Origin: Bradyrhizobium sp. SSBR45G
Lineage (GTDB): Bacteria > Pseudomonadota > Alphaproteobacteria > Rhizobiales > Xanthobacteraceae
NCBI RefSeq assembly: GCF_030159255.1
Contig: NZ_BSCT01000014.1
Span: 62,001 to 126,000 of the forward strand
DNA length: 64,000 nucleotides
Reading direction: 5' to 3'
The notes beneath the pieces were generated by a model that ran no database searches, was not told where the DNA came from, and worked only from the letters and a program-made list of their open reading frames with translations. Positions 7,688 through 16,608 of the stretch are shown in pieces (position 1 is the first letter of the stretch; each line of letters opens with the position of its first letter). Both the position numbers and the translations under genes were made by a program.

Positions 7688-9087
7688 GAGCCGGCTCCCT
7701 GCGCGACGCCGGCGGCGGGCGTGATGCCCGCGGTGCGGGTCGGCTGCTCGCCGCTCGGTCCACGCTCGCCGGCGTGCGGCGGCTCAGCCATCAGGCGCAG
7801 GATGTACAGCACGCCGGCGGCGAAGATGATGAAATAGACGATGATGAAGGCGAGCAGCGACGTTCCAACGGCCGGTGCGGCCAGCGGCGAGACGGAGTCC
7901 GCGGTGCGCAGCAGCCCGTATACGGTGAACGGCTGGCGGCCGGTCTCGGTGGTGATCCAGCCGGCGATCACGGCGATGAAGCCGGCCGGTCCCATGGTGA
8001 TCGCAAACCAGTGCAGGCCGCGATTGATGTACAGCCGGCCGCGCCAGCGCTCCCACAGGCTGAACAGGCCGAGCGCGAGCATCAGCATGCCCAGGCCGAC
8101 CATGATGCGGAACGACCAGAACGTGATCGGCACCGGCGGCCAGTCCTTGCGCGGCACGGTGTCGAGCCCGGCCATCGGCGCGTCGATCTGGTGCTTGAGG
8201 ATCAGCGAGCCGAATTTGGGGATGCCGAGCGCCCATTTCAGCTCGCCCTTGGCCTGGTCGGGCCAGCCGAACAGATACAGCGGCGCGCCGTCCTTGTGGC
8301 TCTCGAAATGGCCTTCCATGGCCATGATCTTCACCGGCTGGTGCTCGAGCGTGTTGAGACCATGCTGATCGCCGGCCAGGATCTGCATCGGCGCCACCAG
8401 CGCCGCCATCCACATCGCCATCGAGAACATCACGCGCGGCCCCGGCAGATGCGGATTGCGCAGCAGATGCCAGGCGCCGACCGCGCCGACCACGAGCGAG
8501 GTGGTGAGATACGCCGCCAGCACCATGTGGACGAGGCGGTAGGGAAAGGAGGGGTTGAAGATCACCTCGAGCCAGTCGACCGAGACGAACTGGCCTTCGG
8601 CATTGACGGCATAGCCTGTGGGCGTCTGCATCCAGGAATTCGCCGAGAGGATCCAGAACGCCGAGATCAAGGTGCCGATCGCGACCATCAGGGTGGCGAG
8701 GAAGTGCAGTCTCGGGCCGACGCGCTTGAGGCCGAACAGCATGACGCCGAGGAAGCCGGCCTCGAGGAAGAACGCGGTGAGCACCTCATAGGCCATCAGC
8801 GGGCCGATCACCGGTCCGACCTTGTCGGAGTAGACCGACCAGTTGGTGCCGAACTGGTACGACATCACGATGCCGGAGACGACGCCCATGCCGAAGGCGA
8901 TGGCGAAGATCTTGAGCCAGTAGTTGAAGACGTTGAGATAGACGTCGCGTCCCGTCCACAGCCACAGCGCTTCGAGCACGGCGAGGTAGGAGGCGAGCCC
9001 GATCGAGAAGGCCGGGAAGATGATGTGGAAGATCACCGTGAAGGCGAATTGCGCGCGCGCCAGTTCCACCGCATCCAAACCGAACAT
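7684..9087 (-). CDS. cydA: Cytochrome bd-type quinol oxidase subunit I (CioA-like)
   Basis: 467 residues, multi-helix membrane protein. It begins MFGLDAVELARAQFAFTVIFHIIFPAFSIG, with the His that ligands heme b595. The Q-loop GDQHGLNTLEHQPVKIMAMEGHFES and the segment TTETGRQPFTVYGLLRTADSVSPL are diagnostic. The Q-loop is short, as in cyanide-insensitive CioA enzymes. Subunit I carries the quinol site and hemes b558/b595/d and works under low oxygen or when the heme-copper oxidases are inhibited. The ATG at 9087 (AAGG before it) is preferred to a start at 9144 because it matches the family N-terminus. First gene of a cydA-cydB-DUF2474 operon. Confidence 0.95.
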   Translation of the reverse strand: MFGLDAVELARAQFAFTVIFHIIFPAFSIGLASYLAVLEALWLWTGRDVYLNVFNYWLKIFAIAFGMGVVSGIVMSYQFGTNWSVYSDKVGPVIGPLMAYEVLTAFFLEAGFLGVMLFGLKRVGPRLHFLATLMVAIGTLISAFWILSANSWMQTPTGYAVNAEGQFVSVDWLEVIFNPSFPYRLVHMVLAAYLTTSLVVGAVGAWHLLRNPHLPGPRVMFSMAMWMAALVAPMQILAGDQHGLNTLEHQPVKIMAMEGHFESHKDGAPLYLFGWPDQAKGELKWALGIPKFGSLILKHQIDAPMAGLDTVPRKDWPPVPITFWSFRIMVGLGMLMLALGLFSLWERWRGRLYINRGLHWFAITMGPAGFIAVIAGWITTETGRQPFTVYGLLRTADSVSPLAAPAVGTSLLAFIIVYFIIFAAGVLYILRLMAEPPHAGERGPSGEQPTRTAGITPAAGVAQGAGS

Positions 9088-9440
9088 CCTTGACCGTCCG
9101 TCATCTGCGGGCCGCGCTCGGCCCCTCGGCGCGGACAATTGCACCGGCAGGAGACGAGATCAAATGGTCAAATCGCCCTGGCTGGCGCGCGGGCCTGCCC
9201 AAACGACGAAGACCCGGCGGGGGCATCCGCCGGGTCTTCGGAGCAACCTTGGAGGTGGGAATTTGCTCACTCAAAACCGGGGTCAGCTGGGGGACTGACG
9301 CCCGGTTGATGGGAAACGTTGTAGCGGCCGAAATTTTCCAGCTGATTTCGCCGATTGTTTCAATTGTTTCATTCGGCGATTTTCTCGACGTCGTCGTCAC
9401 GGGCACTCGCCGGAACGTCGGTCCCGGCGAGCAGGCAAGC
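9088..9440. other. Gene-free region between the oxidase operon and the sigma factor gene
   Basis: 353 bases. It must hold the promoter of the leftward oxidase operon and the end of the leftward sigma-factor transcript. The only clear structure is the 14-base-pair stem-loop at 9206-9239. I see no FNR-box-like or other regulator site I could defend. Confidence 0.5.
9206..9239 (-). terminator. Strong stem-loop, probable end of the sigma-factor transcript
   Basis: CGAAGACCCGGCGG (9206-9219) and CCGCCGGGTCTTCG (9226-9239) form a perfect 14-base-pair stem with a 6-base loop. It is followed on the minus strand by TCGTTTGGG. It lies about 200 bases after the sigma-factor stop and before the oxidase start, as expected for insulation between two leftward units. 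Confidence 0.65.
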
Positions 9441-10052
9441 TCAGGCGGCGAGGCTGTTAACGCCGGCGACGCGCAGCAGTTCCGCGAGGTGCTTGCGGGC
9501 ATAGAACATGCGGGTCTTCACCGTGCTCTGCGGGATGCCGATGATCTGGCCGACCTCTTCGACCGACTTCTCGTGGTAGTAGATCAGCGTGATGATCTCG
9601 CGATGTGCCGGCGACAGCTTGGCGACGCAGGCGCGCAGGATGGCGCTGGTCGTGGCGCGCTCGAGCGAGGTCTCGGGCGTGTCGGAGTCGTCGGCGATCT
9701 CGCGGACCTCATCCTGGTCGATGTCCTCGAAGCGGCGCTGGCGCAGCGCGGTCAGCGCCTTGAAGCGGGCGATCGAGAGCAGCCAGGTCGAGACCTGCGA
9801 ACGGCCCTCGAACTGCTTGGCGGTGCGCCAGACGTCCAGGAACACCTGGCTGACCAGGTCCTCGGCGATCGTTGTGTCGCGGACGATGCGCAGGATGAAG
9901 CGATAGACCCGCACATTGTGACGCGCATAAAGCGTGTGCATCGCGGTCCGATCGCCATCGGAAATGCTCTCCAGGAGCATGTCGTCCGTGGTCGCCTGGG
10001 CCGCGATGATGCCCTGGCTGGCTGCGGAATTGATGGCAACGACGTTCTGCAT
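9441..10052 (-). CDS. ECF-type RNA polymerase sigma factor
   Basis: 203 residues with both conserved sigma regions. Region 2 runs from about residue 36 (AMHTLYARHNVRVYRFILRIVRDTTIAEDLVSQVFLDVWRTAKQFEGRSQVSTWLLSIARFKALTALRQ) and region 4 from about residue 140 (CVAKLSPAHREIITLIYYHEKSVEEVGQIIGIPQSTVKTRMFYARKHLAELL). No anti-sigma factor gene sits next to it, so its control is not evident from context. A GGGAGAG ribosome site precedes the ATG at 10052. Target promoters unknown. Confidence 0.92.
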   Translation of the reverse strand: MQNVVAINSAASQGIIAAQATTDDMLLESISDGDRTAMHTLYARHNVRVYRFILRIVRDTTIAEDLVSQVFLDVWRTAKQFEGRSQVSTWLLSIARFKALTALRQRRFEDIDQDEVREIADDSDTPETSLERATTSAILRACVAKLSPAHREIITLIYYHEKSVEEVGQIIGIPQSTVKTRMFYARKHLAELLRVAGVNSLAA

Positions 10053-10304
10053 GGCACTCTCCCGTTCCGCCGCCCCCTTGCGGCGTTTCGACGGGATGGA
10101 TTGTTAATGAGCGCCCGTTTCGGGACGTCTGCACGAAAATGGGAAAATGGTTTCGTCGCCGGCGAGAAGTGTTTCGTCGCACCGCACATCGCGAAACAGT
10201 CGTGGCGGAATTGTGCCTTATTCCAAGACGAGGAAACGCAGGTTCCGCAAGGTGGAAATGCCGGGAGAAAAACCCGCCGGCGCCGCTCGATCCTTCGACC
10301 GGCC

Positions 10305-11051
10305 TCAGGCCTTCTCGCCCGCCGGCGAAAACAGATAGCCGCCGCCGCGGATGGTCCGGATCACAGCCGGTTTGGTCGGATCCGGCTCGATCTTGCGCCG
10401 GATTCGCATGATTCGCAGGTCGACGGCCCGATCGAACGCCTCGGCATCCCTGGCGTTGGCGAGTTCCAGCAGCCGCTCGCGCGACAGCACCCGCTTCGGG
10501 TTGGCGGCGAACACCTTGAGCAGGCCGAACTCGGAAGCCGTCAGTGGATGCTCATTGCCCTCATCGTCCCGCAGCGCCTGTGCGTCCAGATCCAGCCATT
10601 TGGTGCCGAAGCGGACCAGCTGGGGGTCCTTGGCCTTGACGGCGGCCGGTTCGGGGACGGCGGCCACTGCCGCCTTGGCCGGGACGCTGCGGCGCAGCAC
10701 GGACCGGATCCGGGCCATCAATTCGCGCAATTCGCACGGCTTGGCGACGTAGTCGTCGGCGCCGAGCTCGAGACCGACCACGCGGTCGATCGGGCTGGCG
10801 GTGGCGGTCAGCATGATGACGGGGATGTTGGTACGGCCCTTGAGGTCGCGGATGATCGACAATCCGTCTTCCTCGGGCATGTTGAGATCGAGCACGACCA
10901 GATCGGCGGGGCCGGTTTCGATGGCGCTGCGCAGGCTCTTGCCGCCGTCACACAGCGTCACGGTGAAGCCGTGCATCTTGAGGTAATCGCCCACCATCTC
11001 GCGGGCGGGGGCCTCATCGTCGACGATGATGATGTGCTGGCTCTGACTCAT
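10305..11051 (-). CDS. OmpR/PhoB-family response regulator
   Basis: 248 residues. A receiver domain (IIIVDDEAPAREMVGDYL…) has the acidic pair DD11-12, phospho-acceptor Asp55 in VVLDLNMPEEDG, and the conserved Lys in ADDYVAKP. An Ala/Pro-rich linker leads to a C-terminal winged helix (LTASEFGLLKVFAANPKRVLSRERLL…VDLRIMRIRRKIEPDPTKPAVIRTIRGGGYLFSP), so it binds DNA. Its ATG overlaps the stop of the upstream REC-kinase gene (ATGA at 11048-11051), so it is the output of the three-gene signalling operon. Regulon not deducible. Confidence 0.94.
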   Translation of the reverse strand: MSQSQHIIIVDDEAPAREMVGDYLKMHGFTVTLCDGGKSLRSAIETGPADLVVLDLNMPEEDGLSIIRDLKGRTNIPVIMLTATASPIDRVVGLELGADDYVAKPCELRELMARIRSVLRRSVPAKAAVAAVPEPAAVKAKDPQLVRFGTKWLDLDAQALRDDEGNEHPLTASEFGLLKVFAANPKRVLSRERLLELANARDAEAFDRAVDLRIMRIRRKIEPDPTKPAVIRTIRGGGYLFSPAGEKA

Positions 11052-12793
11052 GACAATTCGGCCGCAGGCAGTGTGATGGTGAAGGTTGACCCCGATCCCG
11101 GCCCATCGCTCTTGGCCGTTACCTCGCCACCATGCATGTCGACGATGCGTTTGACAATCGACAGGCCGAGCCCGGTCGAGCTCTCGCCGGCGGTCGGCTT
11201 GGCCGACAGCCGCTGGAACCGGCCAAATAGCCGGCCGAGATCCTCGGGTGACAGCCCGGCGCCCTGGTCGGTGATGCCGATGATGGTGTTGTCACCGTCG
11301 CTGCTGACGCTCACGCCGATCCGCCCGCCGATCGGGCTGTACTTGATCGCGTTGCTCAAGAGATTGTCGATCGCCTCGCGGACGCGGTCGATGTCGCACA
11401 TGGTCGACAGAAGCGGCGGTGCTGCGACCGCAATGACCTGCTGCTTGTTGAGCGCCAGCGGCTGGTTGGCTTCGACCACCTCGTGGACCAGGGCTGCAAT
11501 GTCCACCGGCTCACGGCGGATGGTGATGTCGAACGCATCGGCCATCGCATCGGAGATCAGGTGGTCGACCATCGAGGTCAGCCGCTTGGCCGCGTCGCGG
11601 ATGTGCCCGACCTGGCTGGTGATGCCATCGGCGGAGGCCCCGGTTGCGATCAGCTCGGTCAGCATCTCCGTGCGGCCGAGGATGACGCCGAGCGGATTCT
11701 TCAGGTCATGGGCGACGGTCCCCAGGATCTCGTTCTTGAAGCCGTTGGCGCGCTGCAGCCGCAGCCACTGCGCCGAGAGCCGCCGGTTGGCCTGCATCAG
11801 CGCGCGGGTGCGCTGGGCGACGCGATCCTCGAGCTGGGTGTTGGCCTCATGCAGCTGCTGATACAGGATCACGTTGTCGAAGGCGATCGAGAGGCGGCTG
11901 GAGAATATCTCGACCAGCGAGCGGTCGGTCTCGGACAGCGGCCGCTCCGCCTGCAGCAGCACCACGACCTCGCGGCCGGAGCCGGTGCGGATATAGAGCA
12001 CGGTGCGGTGATCCGCGAATTCATTGCTACGTTGCTTGAAGGCAGCCTCGACCATGTCGCGCAGGTCGGGATCGAGCGATCGCGAGGTGACGGCGCCGCA
12101 GAAGCGGCTGTAGCAGCCGGAGCCGGCCAGCACCGAGAAGTCCTCGGTCGGACTGCCATCATCGCGCAGCACCAGGATTCCTGCGCAATCGACATTGAGC
12201 AGCGATGCGATCTGGGTCAGCACGCCCTCGGCGAGCCGCTGCATCGACTTGAAATCGTACAGCGTCGAAGCGGCATCGATGATGATCTCGAGGCCGCGCC
12301 TTGTCTGCACCATGCGCTCGAGCTGCTGATAGCTGCGCAGCGCCGCGGTGAGCGAGGTGAACAGCTTGTCGGCGGTGAGCTCGGTCTTGGCCTTGTAGTC
12401 GTTGATGTCGTACTGCACGATGACGCGCCGCTCCGGCGCCTGGCCGGGCTGGCCGGTGCGCAGGATGATGCGGACGGTCTCGTTCTTGATCTCGTTGCGG
12501 ATGTATTCGACGAGCTCGAGACCGGCGACGTCAGTCTCCATGATGACGTCGAGCAGCACCGCGGCGATGTCGGTGTGCTCCCGCATCAGGGTGCGGCCCT
12601 CGGCTGCCGAATAGGCGGAGAGAATTTCGAGCCCCTGGCCGTTCAGGCTGTAGTCCGACAGCGCAAAGCGCGTCCCATCGTGCACGGCATGGTCGTCGTC
12701 GATGACGGCGATCTTCCATTTCCGGGCCGATTGATCGTCCTCCGCGAAGCCGGTGTCGTCGATCAGGTGGAGGACATCGTCCTGTTCGGCCAT
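11048..12793 (-). CDS. Hybrid receiver-DUF3369-histidine kinase
   Basis: 581 residues, soluble. Order of parts: receiver domain (about 26-150, KIAVIDDDHAVHDG…, phospho-acceptor Asp82 in AAVLLDVIMETD), a DUF3369-type sensor region (about 160-320), a coiled-coil helix, HisKA dimerisation domain with H-box TVAHDLKNPLGV, and HATPase_c with N-box REAIDNLLSNAIKYSP and G-box STGLGLSIVKRIV. An N-terminal receiver means the kinase can be phosphorylated by another kinase, most simply the membrane kinase encoded immediately upstream. Its start overlaps that gene by 31 bases, and its stop overlaps the response regulator. Confidence 0.92.
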   Translation of the reverse strand: MAEQDDVLHLIDDTGFAEDDQSARKWKIAVIDDDHAVHDGTRFALSDYSLNGQGLEILSAYSAAEGRTLMREHTDIAAVLLDVIMETDVAGLELVEYIRNEIKNETVRIILRTGQPGQAPERRVIVQYDINDYKAKTELTADKLFTSLTAALRSYQQLERMVQTRRGLEIIIDAASTLYDFKSMQRLAEGVLTQIASLLNVDCAGILVLRDDGSPTEDFSVLAGSGCYSRFCGAVTSRSLDPDLRDMVEAAFKQRSNEFADHRTVLYIRTGSGREVVVLLQAERPLSETDRSLVEIFSSRLSIAFDNVILYQQLHEANTQLEDRVAQRTRALMQANRRLSAQWLRLQRANGFKNEILGTVAHDLKNPLGVILGRTEMLTELIATGASADGITSQVGHIRDAAKRLTSMVDHLISDAMADAFDITIRREPVDIAALVHEVVEANQPLALNKQQVIAVAAPPLLSTMCDIDRVREAIDNLLSNAIKYSPIGGRIGVSVSSDGDNTIIGITDQGAGLSPEDLGRLFGRFQRLSAKPTAGESSTGLGLSIVKRIVDMHGGEVTAKSDGPGSGSTFTITLPAAELS

Positions 12794-14844
12794 TGCGTCG
12801 TTCCGTCACCCATTGCTGTCTCGGTGCCGCCCTTGGCGACCCGAGGCATGATAATCCGAAAGGTCGTGCCTTGTCCCTCGCGGGATTCCAGCATCATGCG
12901 GCCGCCGAGCTGCTGCGTCACGAGATTATAGACGATATGCAGCCCCAATCCCGTCCCGCCCTCGTTGCGCCGCGTGGTGAAGAACGGATCGAAGGCCTGG
13001 CGCTGGACGTCCGGGGTCATGCCGGCGCCGTTATCGGCGAAAATGATCTCGATGTCATCAGCGCCGCGCGCCCGCGCGGTGATCGAGATGGTCCCGGAGC
13101 GGCCGTCGGCAAAGGCGTGGTTGACGGCATTGAGGAACAGATTGGTCAGGATCTGGCCGTAGAACCCGGGATAGCCGTCGATGAAAAGTCCCTCGGGGAC
13201 GTCGACCGAGAGCGTGATCGGGGCGCGCTTGAGCACCGGCTTCAGGCTGGTGATGATCTGATCGGTCGCCTCGCTCAGGACGAAGGTCCGCCGCTCCGCA
13301 TGCGAGCGGTCGACGGCCACCTGCTTGAACGACTGGATCAGCTCGCCGGCGCGGTGCAGGTTGGCGACCAACTGCTCGGAGGCGTCGCGCGAGGAGCGCA
13401 CGAAATCCTCCAGCTGCGACCGCCGCAGGCCGCCTTCGGGCGAGCGCAGCGCCGCCTCGAACATCTCCACCCGGCGCGCGAAGCTCGACGCCACCGTCAG
13501 GCTGATGCCGATCGGGTTGTTGACCTCATGCGCAACGCCGGCGACCAAGCCGCCGAGTGCCGCCAGTCGCTCGGCATCGATCAGATTGCGTTGCGCGGCA
13601 TTGAGCTCGAGCAGCGCGCTCTCGGCCTTTTCCTTCGCGGTGCGCAGCTCGTCCTCGGTCTTGCGCTTGGCGATCGCATTCTCGCGGAAGATCTCGACCG
13701 CGCGGGCCATCGCCCCGACCTCGTCGCGCGCGTCGGTGCCCTGGACCTTGCGATCATAATCGCCGAGCGTGATCGCGCGCATCGAGGCCATGATCTGTTG
13801 CAGCGGGAGACGGATCGAGAGCGCGATCAGGACGCCGGCCGACAGGATGATGCCGAGGAAGATCACCGCGATCGACAGCACGCGGCGGGAGATGTCGCGC
13901 AGCGTCTTGTCGAACGTCGTCTGCGCCTTCTGCTCGTGCTGGCGCATCTTCACCGAGAGGCCATCGATGACGGCGATGGTCTCCGCCTGGCTCGCATCGA
14001 TGGTGTTGCGCAGGAGCTCGGTGCGGTTGGTCAATTGATCCGTCAGCTTGGAAAACCCGGCCCGCAGCGCCGCTGTCCGCGCCGACAGCCGCTGCAGCGC
14101 GAGACGCTGCAGGTCGTTGTCGGCGAGGCCCGACATCACCGGAATGGTCTTTTCGATCGTCTCGATGTTGCGGCGGGCGTCATCCGCGGAGGCGGGCGTG
14201 AGCGACAGGTAATAGGAATTGGCGGCCACCAGCATCGCCGTAAAGGCCTCGCGCGACTTGCCGAGCGATGGCCAGATCTGCGCATCCCGGTGACCGGTCG
14301 CGCCTTCGATCACCGAGTAGAGCCCGGCGATGTCGCGGCCCGGACCGAGCACCTCTTCCTCATAGGTCTTGGAAATCGTCGCCTGCAGACCACGCAGCTC
14401 GCCGAAGCCGTCGAGGAAGCGCACCGTGACGCGCTCCAGCTCTTCGACCGAGTCCGACAGCATCGGATCGGTCGAAGCGCGCGTCGTTAACGTGCCGAGC
14501 ACGGCCTCGCGCAGCAGCAGGATCTCGGCGAACAGCTCCGGGCTCGGCTGGTTGATGTAGCGGTGAATGAGGTTCTGCAGCCGGCTGGTCTCGCTCTCCA
14601 GCAGGGCCAGCACCTTGTCGGACTCGCGGACCTGGCGGACATCGTCCCAGGCCGTGCCCAGCACCTGCGCGCCGTTCCAGATCAACGCGGCGAGCACGAT
14701 CACGACGGCCGAGTTCAGCGCGGCAATCGACAGGATGCGCCAGCGGATGGGCACTGCCCGCAGCACGCGGACGATCCGCGCCCGGCCCAGGGCCGCCGGG
14801 CTGAGCGGCCGCTTGACGGGTCCCCGTTGTTCCGATTGCGCCAC
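12763..14844 (-). CDS. Membrane histidine kinase with HAMP domain
   Basis: 693 residues with the GTG at 14844 as start, chosen for its GAGGT ribosome site; an ATG at 14985 would add 47 unlikely residues. TM1 (WRILSIAALNSAVVIVLAALIW), a helical periplasmic sensor of about 290 residues, TM2 (VLSIAVIFLGIILSAGVLIAL), HAMP (QQIMASMRAITLGDYDRKV), coiled coil, HisKA with GGLVAGVAHEVNNPIGI, and HATPase with ILTNLFLNAVNHAFADG and GGTGLGLHIVYNLVTQQLGG. The HEVNNP H-box marks the HPK4-like group. First gene of the signalling cluster. Signal unknown. Confidence 0.92.
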   Translation of the reverse strand: MAQSEQRGPVKRPLSPAALGRARIVRVLRAVPIRWRILSIAALNSAVVIVLAALIWNGAQVLGTAWDDVRQVRESDKVLALLESETSRLQNLIHRYINQPSPELFAEILLLREAVLGTLTTRASTDPMLSDSVEELERVTVRFLDGFGELRGLQATISKTYEEEVLGPGRDIAGLYSVIEGATGHRDAQIWPSLGKSREAFTAMLVAANSYYLSLTPASADDARRNIETIEKTIPVMSGLADNDLQRLALQRLSARTAALRAGFSKLTDQLTNRTELLRNTIDASQAETIAVIDGLSVKMRQHEQKAQTTFDKTLRDISRRVLSIAVIFLGIILSAGVLIALSIRLPLQQIMASMRAITLGDYDRKVQGTDARDEVGAMARAVEIFRENAIAKRKTEDELRTAKEKAESALLELNAAQRNLIDAERLAALGGLVAGVAHEVNNPIGISLTVASSFARRVEMFEAALRSPEGGLRRSQLEDFVRSSRDASEQLVANLHRAGELIQSFKQVAVDRSHAERRTFVLSEATDQIITSLKPVLKRAPITLSVDVPEGLFIDGYPGFYGQILTNLFLNAVNHAFADGRSGTISITARARGADDIEIIFADNGAGMTPDVQRQAFDPFFTTRRNEGGTGLGLHIVYNLVTQQLGGRMMLESREGQGTTFRIIMPRVAKGGTETAMGDGTTQWPNRTMSST

Positions 14845-15280
14845 GATGGCTACCTCGGATCGCTCGGCGGGACCACGCCTCGGCGCGATTGCCGGCGCGC
14901 AGCCGGGATCCATTGCTGCAGCGCAGCTAGTCCGGCCATGGAACGCACGGCGCGAGATCGGACGCGTGAAGATTGCGACCGACACCCTGCGCCCGCCGTA
15001 GCCCGCGTGAGCACCGGCGTGGCGTCCACTCTCGAGGTCGACGAAAGACGGGCGCGGTACACAGGCAACACTTTCCCCTTGATGATGAGGTCAGCCCGCA
15101 GACGAAAAGGTTCAATGCAGTCCCAGCGAGGTGCTATAAGGCCATTCTGACGCCAAAGCGAAGCGCGTCAATGATTTGTCAAAAAGTTGTTGCAGCCGGT
15201 AGTTGTGCGGGCCTTATATTGGTCCGATTGCGATCTTCAGCCGGCTGAATGTCAGTCATCGAAATTGGAGATGGTGTGAG
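14845..15280. other. Divergent intergenic region between the kinase cluster and ugpB
   Basis: 436 bases. ORFs here are shadows without a product. For the rightward gene there is a weak TTGCAG (15190-15195) and TATATT (15215-15220) pair at 19-base spacing that could be a promoter, but I cannot rank it above chance. No repeats of note. Confidence 0.35.
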
Positions 15281-16606
15281 GTGACGGTCCTCCTGCGTTC
15301 GATTTCGATCGGAATTGTCATCTGCACCGCGCTGTGCGCCGCCACGGCCCAGGCCGCCACCGAGATCAATTGGTGGCACGCGATGTCGGGCGAGCTCGGC
15401 AAACAGGTCGAGCGTCTCGCGGCCGACTTCAATGCCTCGCAGTCCGACTTCCGCATCGTGCCGAGCTACAAGGGCAGCTACACCGAAACCGTGACCGCCG
15501 CGATCTTCGCGTTCCGCTCCCGCAGCCAGCCGGCCATCGTGCAGGTCAACGAGATCGCGACGGCCACCATGACGGCTGCGAAGGGCGCGATCTATCCCGT
15601 CCATGAGCTGATGCATGACGAGCAGGAGAGCTTCTCGCCCTCGGCCTATCTGCCGGCCGTCACCGGCTACTACGCCGATGCCGAGGGCAACATGCTGTCG
15701 TTTCCGTTCAATGCCTCGACGCCGATTCTCTACTACAACAAGGATCAGTTCCGCGCCGCCGGGCTCGATCCCGCCGTCGCTCCCAGGACCTGGCCCGAAC
15801 TCGGACAGGCGGCCAAGCGGCTGCGCGAGCACGGCATGGCCTGCGGCTTCACGACGTCGTGGCCGGCGTGGATCAATGTCGAGAATCTGTCGGCCTTCCA
15901 CAATCTGCCGATCGCGACCCGCGCCAACGGCTTTGCCGGTCTCGATGCCGTGCTCACCTTCAACAATCCCGAGGTCGTCCGCCATGTGGCGCAGCTCGCG
16001 GAATGGCAGAAGAGCAAGGTGTTCGACTATGCCGGCCGCGGACAGGCGGCCGAGCCACGCTTCCAGAAGGGCGAATGCGGCATCTTCATCGGCTCCTCGG
16101 CCACCCGCGCCGACATCAAGGCGAATTCGAAGTTCGAGGTTGGCTACGGGATGATGCCATACTGGCCTGACGTCGCAGGCGCGCCGCAGAACGCGATCAT
16201 CGGCGGCGCAACCTTGTGGGTGCTGCGCGACCGTCCGGCTGCGGAGTACAAGGGCGTCGCCAGGTTCTTCGCCTATCTGTCGCGTCCCGACGTCCAGGCC
16301 GCCTGGCACCAGAACACGGGCTATCTGCCGATCACCCAGGCGGCATTCGATCTGACGCGCGCGCAGGGGTTCTACGATCGCAATCCCGGAACGGCGATTT
16401 CGATCGAGCAGGTGACGCTGCATCCGCCGACCGAGAACTCACGCGGTCTCCGGCTCGGCTCCTTCGTGCTGATCCGCGACGCCATCGAGGACGAGATGGA
16501 GCACGCTTTCAGCGGCCGCAAGAAGGCCCAGGCGGCGCTCGATGCGGCCGTCGAGCGCGGCAACCGGCTGCTGCGCCAGTTCGAGCGCGCGAGCCCCGAT
16601 CGTTGA
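15281..16606 (+). CDS. ugpB: sn-Glycerol-3-phosphate-type ABC transporter binding protein
   Basis: 441 residues, GTG start at 15281. A signal peptide (VTVLLRSISIGIVICTALCAATAQAA) is followed by TEINWWHAMSGELGKQVERLAADFNASQSDFRIVPSYKGSYTETVTAAIFAFRS, the characteristic start of UgpB, and NASTPILYYNKDQFRAAGLDP, WPAWINVENLSAFHN and GFYDRNPGTAISIEQ. UgpB delivers glycerol-3-phosphate or glycerophosphodiesters to the UgpAEC permease. Here there is no ugpA, E or C, so it is an orphan, followed two bases later by an APH-fold gene. Either the permease is elsewhere or the protein has another role. Confidence 0.88.
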   Translation: MTVLLRSISIGIVICTALCAATAQAATEINWWHAMSGELGKQVERLAADFNASQSDFRIVPSYKGSYTETVTAAIFAFRSRSQPAIVQVNEIATATMTAAKGAIYPVHELMHDEQESFSPSAYLPAVTGYYADAEGNMLSFPFNASTPILYYNKDQFRAAGLDPAVAPRTWPELGQAAKRLREHGMACGFTTSWPAWINVENLSAFHNLPIATRANGFAGLDAVLTFNNPEVVRHVAQLAEWQKSKVFDYAGRGQAAEPRFQKGECGIFIGSSATRADIKANSKFEVGYGMMPYWPDVAGAPQNAIIGGATLWVLRDRPAAEYKGVARFFAYLSRPDVQAAWHQNTGYLPITQAAFDLTRAQGFYDRNPGTAISIEQVTLHPPTENSRGLRLGSFVLIRDAIEDEMEHAFSGRKKAQAALDAAVERGNRLLRQFERASPDR

Positions 16607-16608
16607 GC

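Noticed and set aside
4637..7837. Open frame of 1066 codons on the plus strand
   Set aside because: It is antisense to the amino-acid binding protein, L,D-transpeptidase and oxidase genes, His/Asp/Arg-rich in the way GC-rich antisense frames are, and has no family features.
9090..11861. Open frame of 923 codons on the plus strand
   Set aside because: Antisense to the sigma factor, response regulator and hybrid kinase genes. Product is low-complexity shadow translation.
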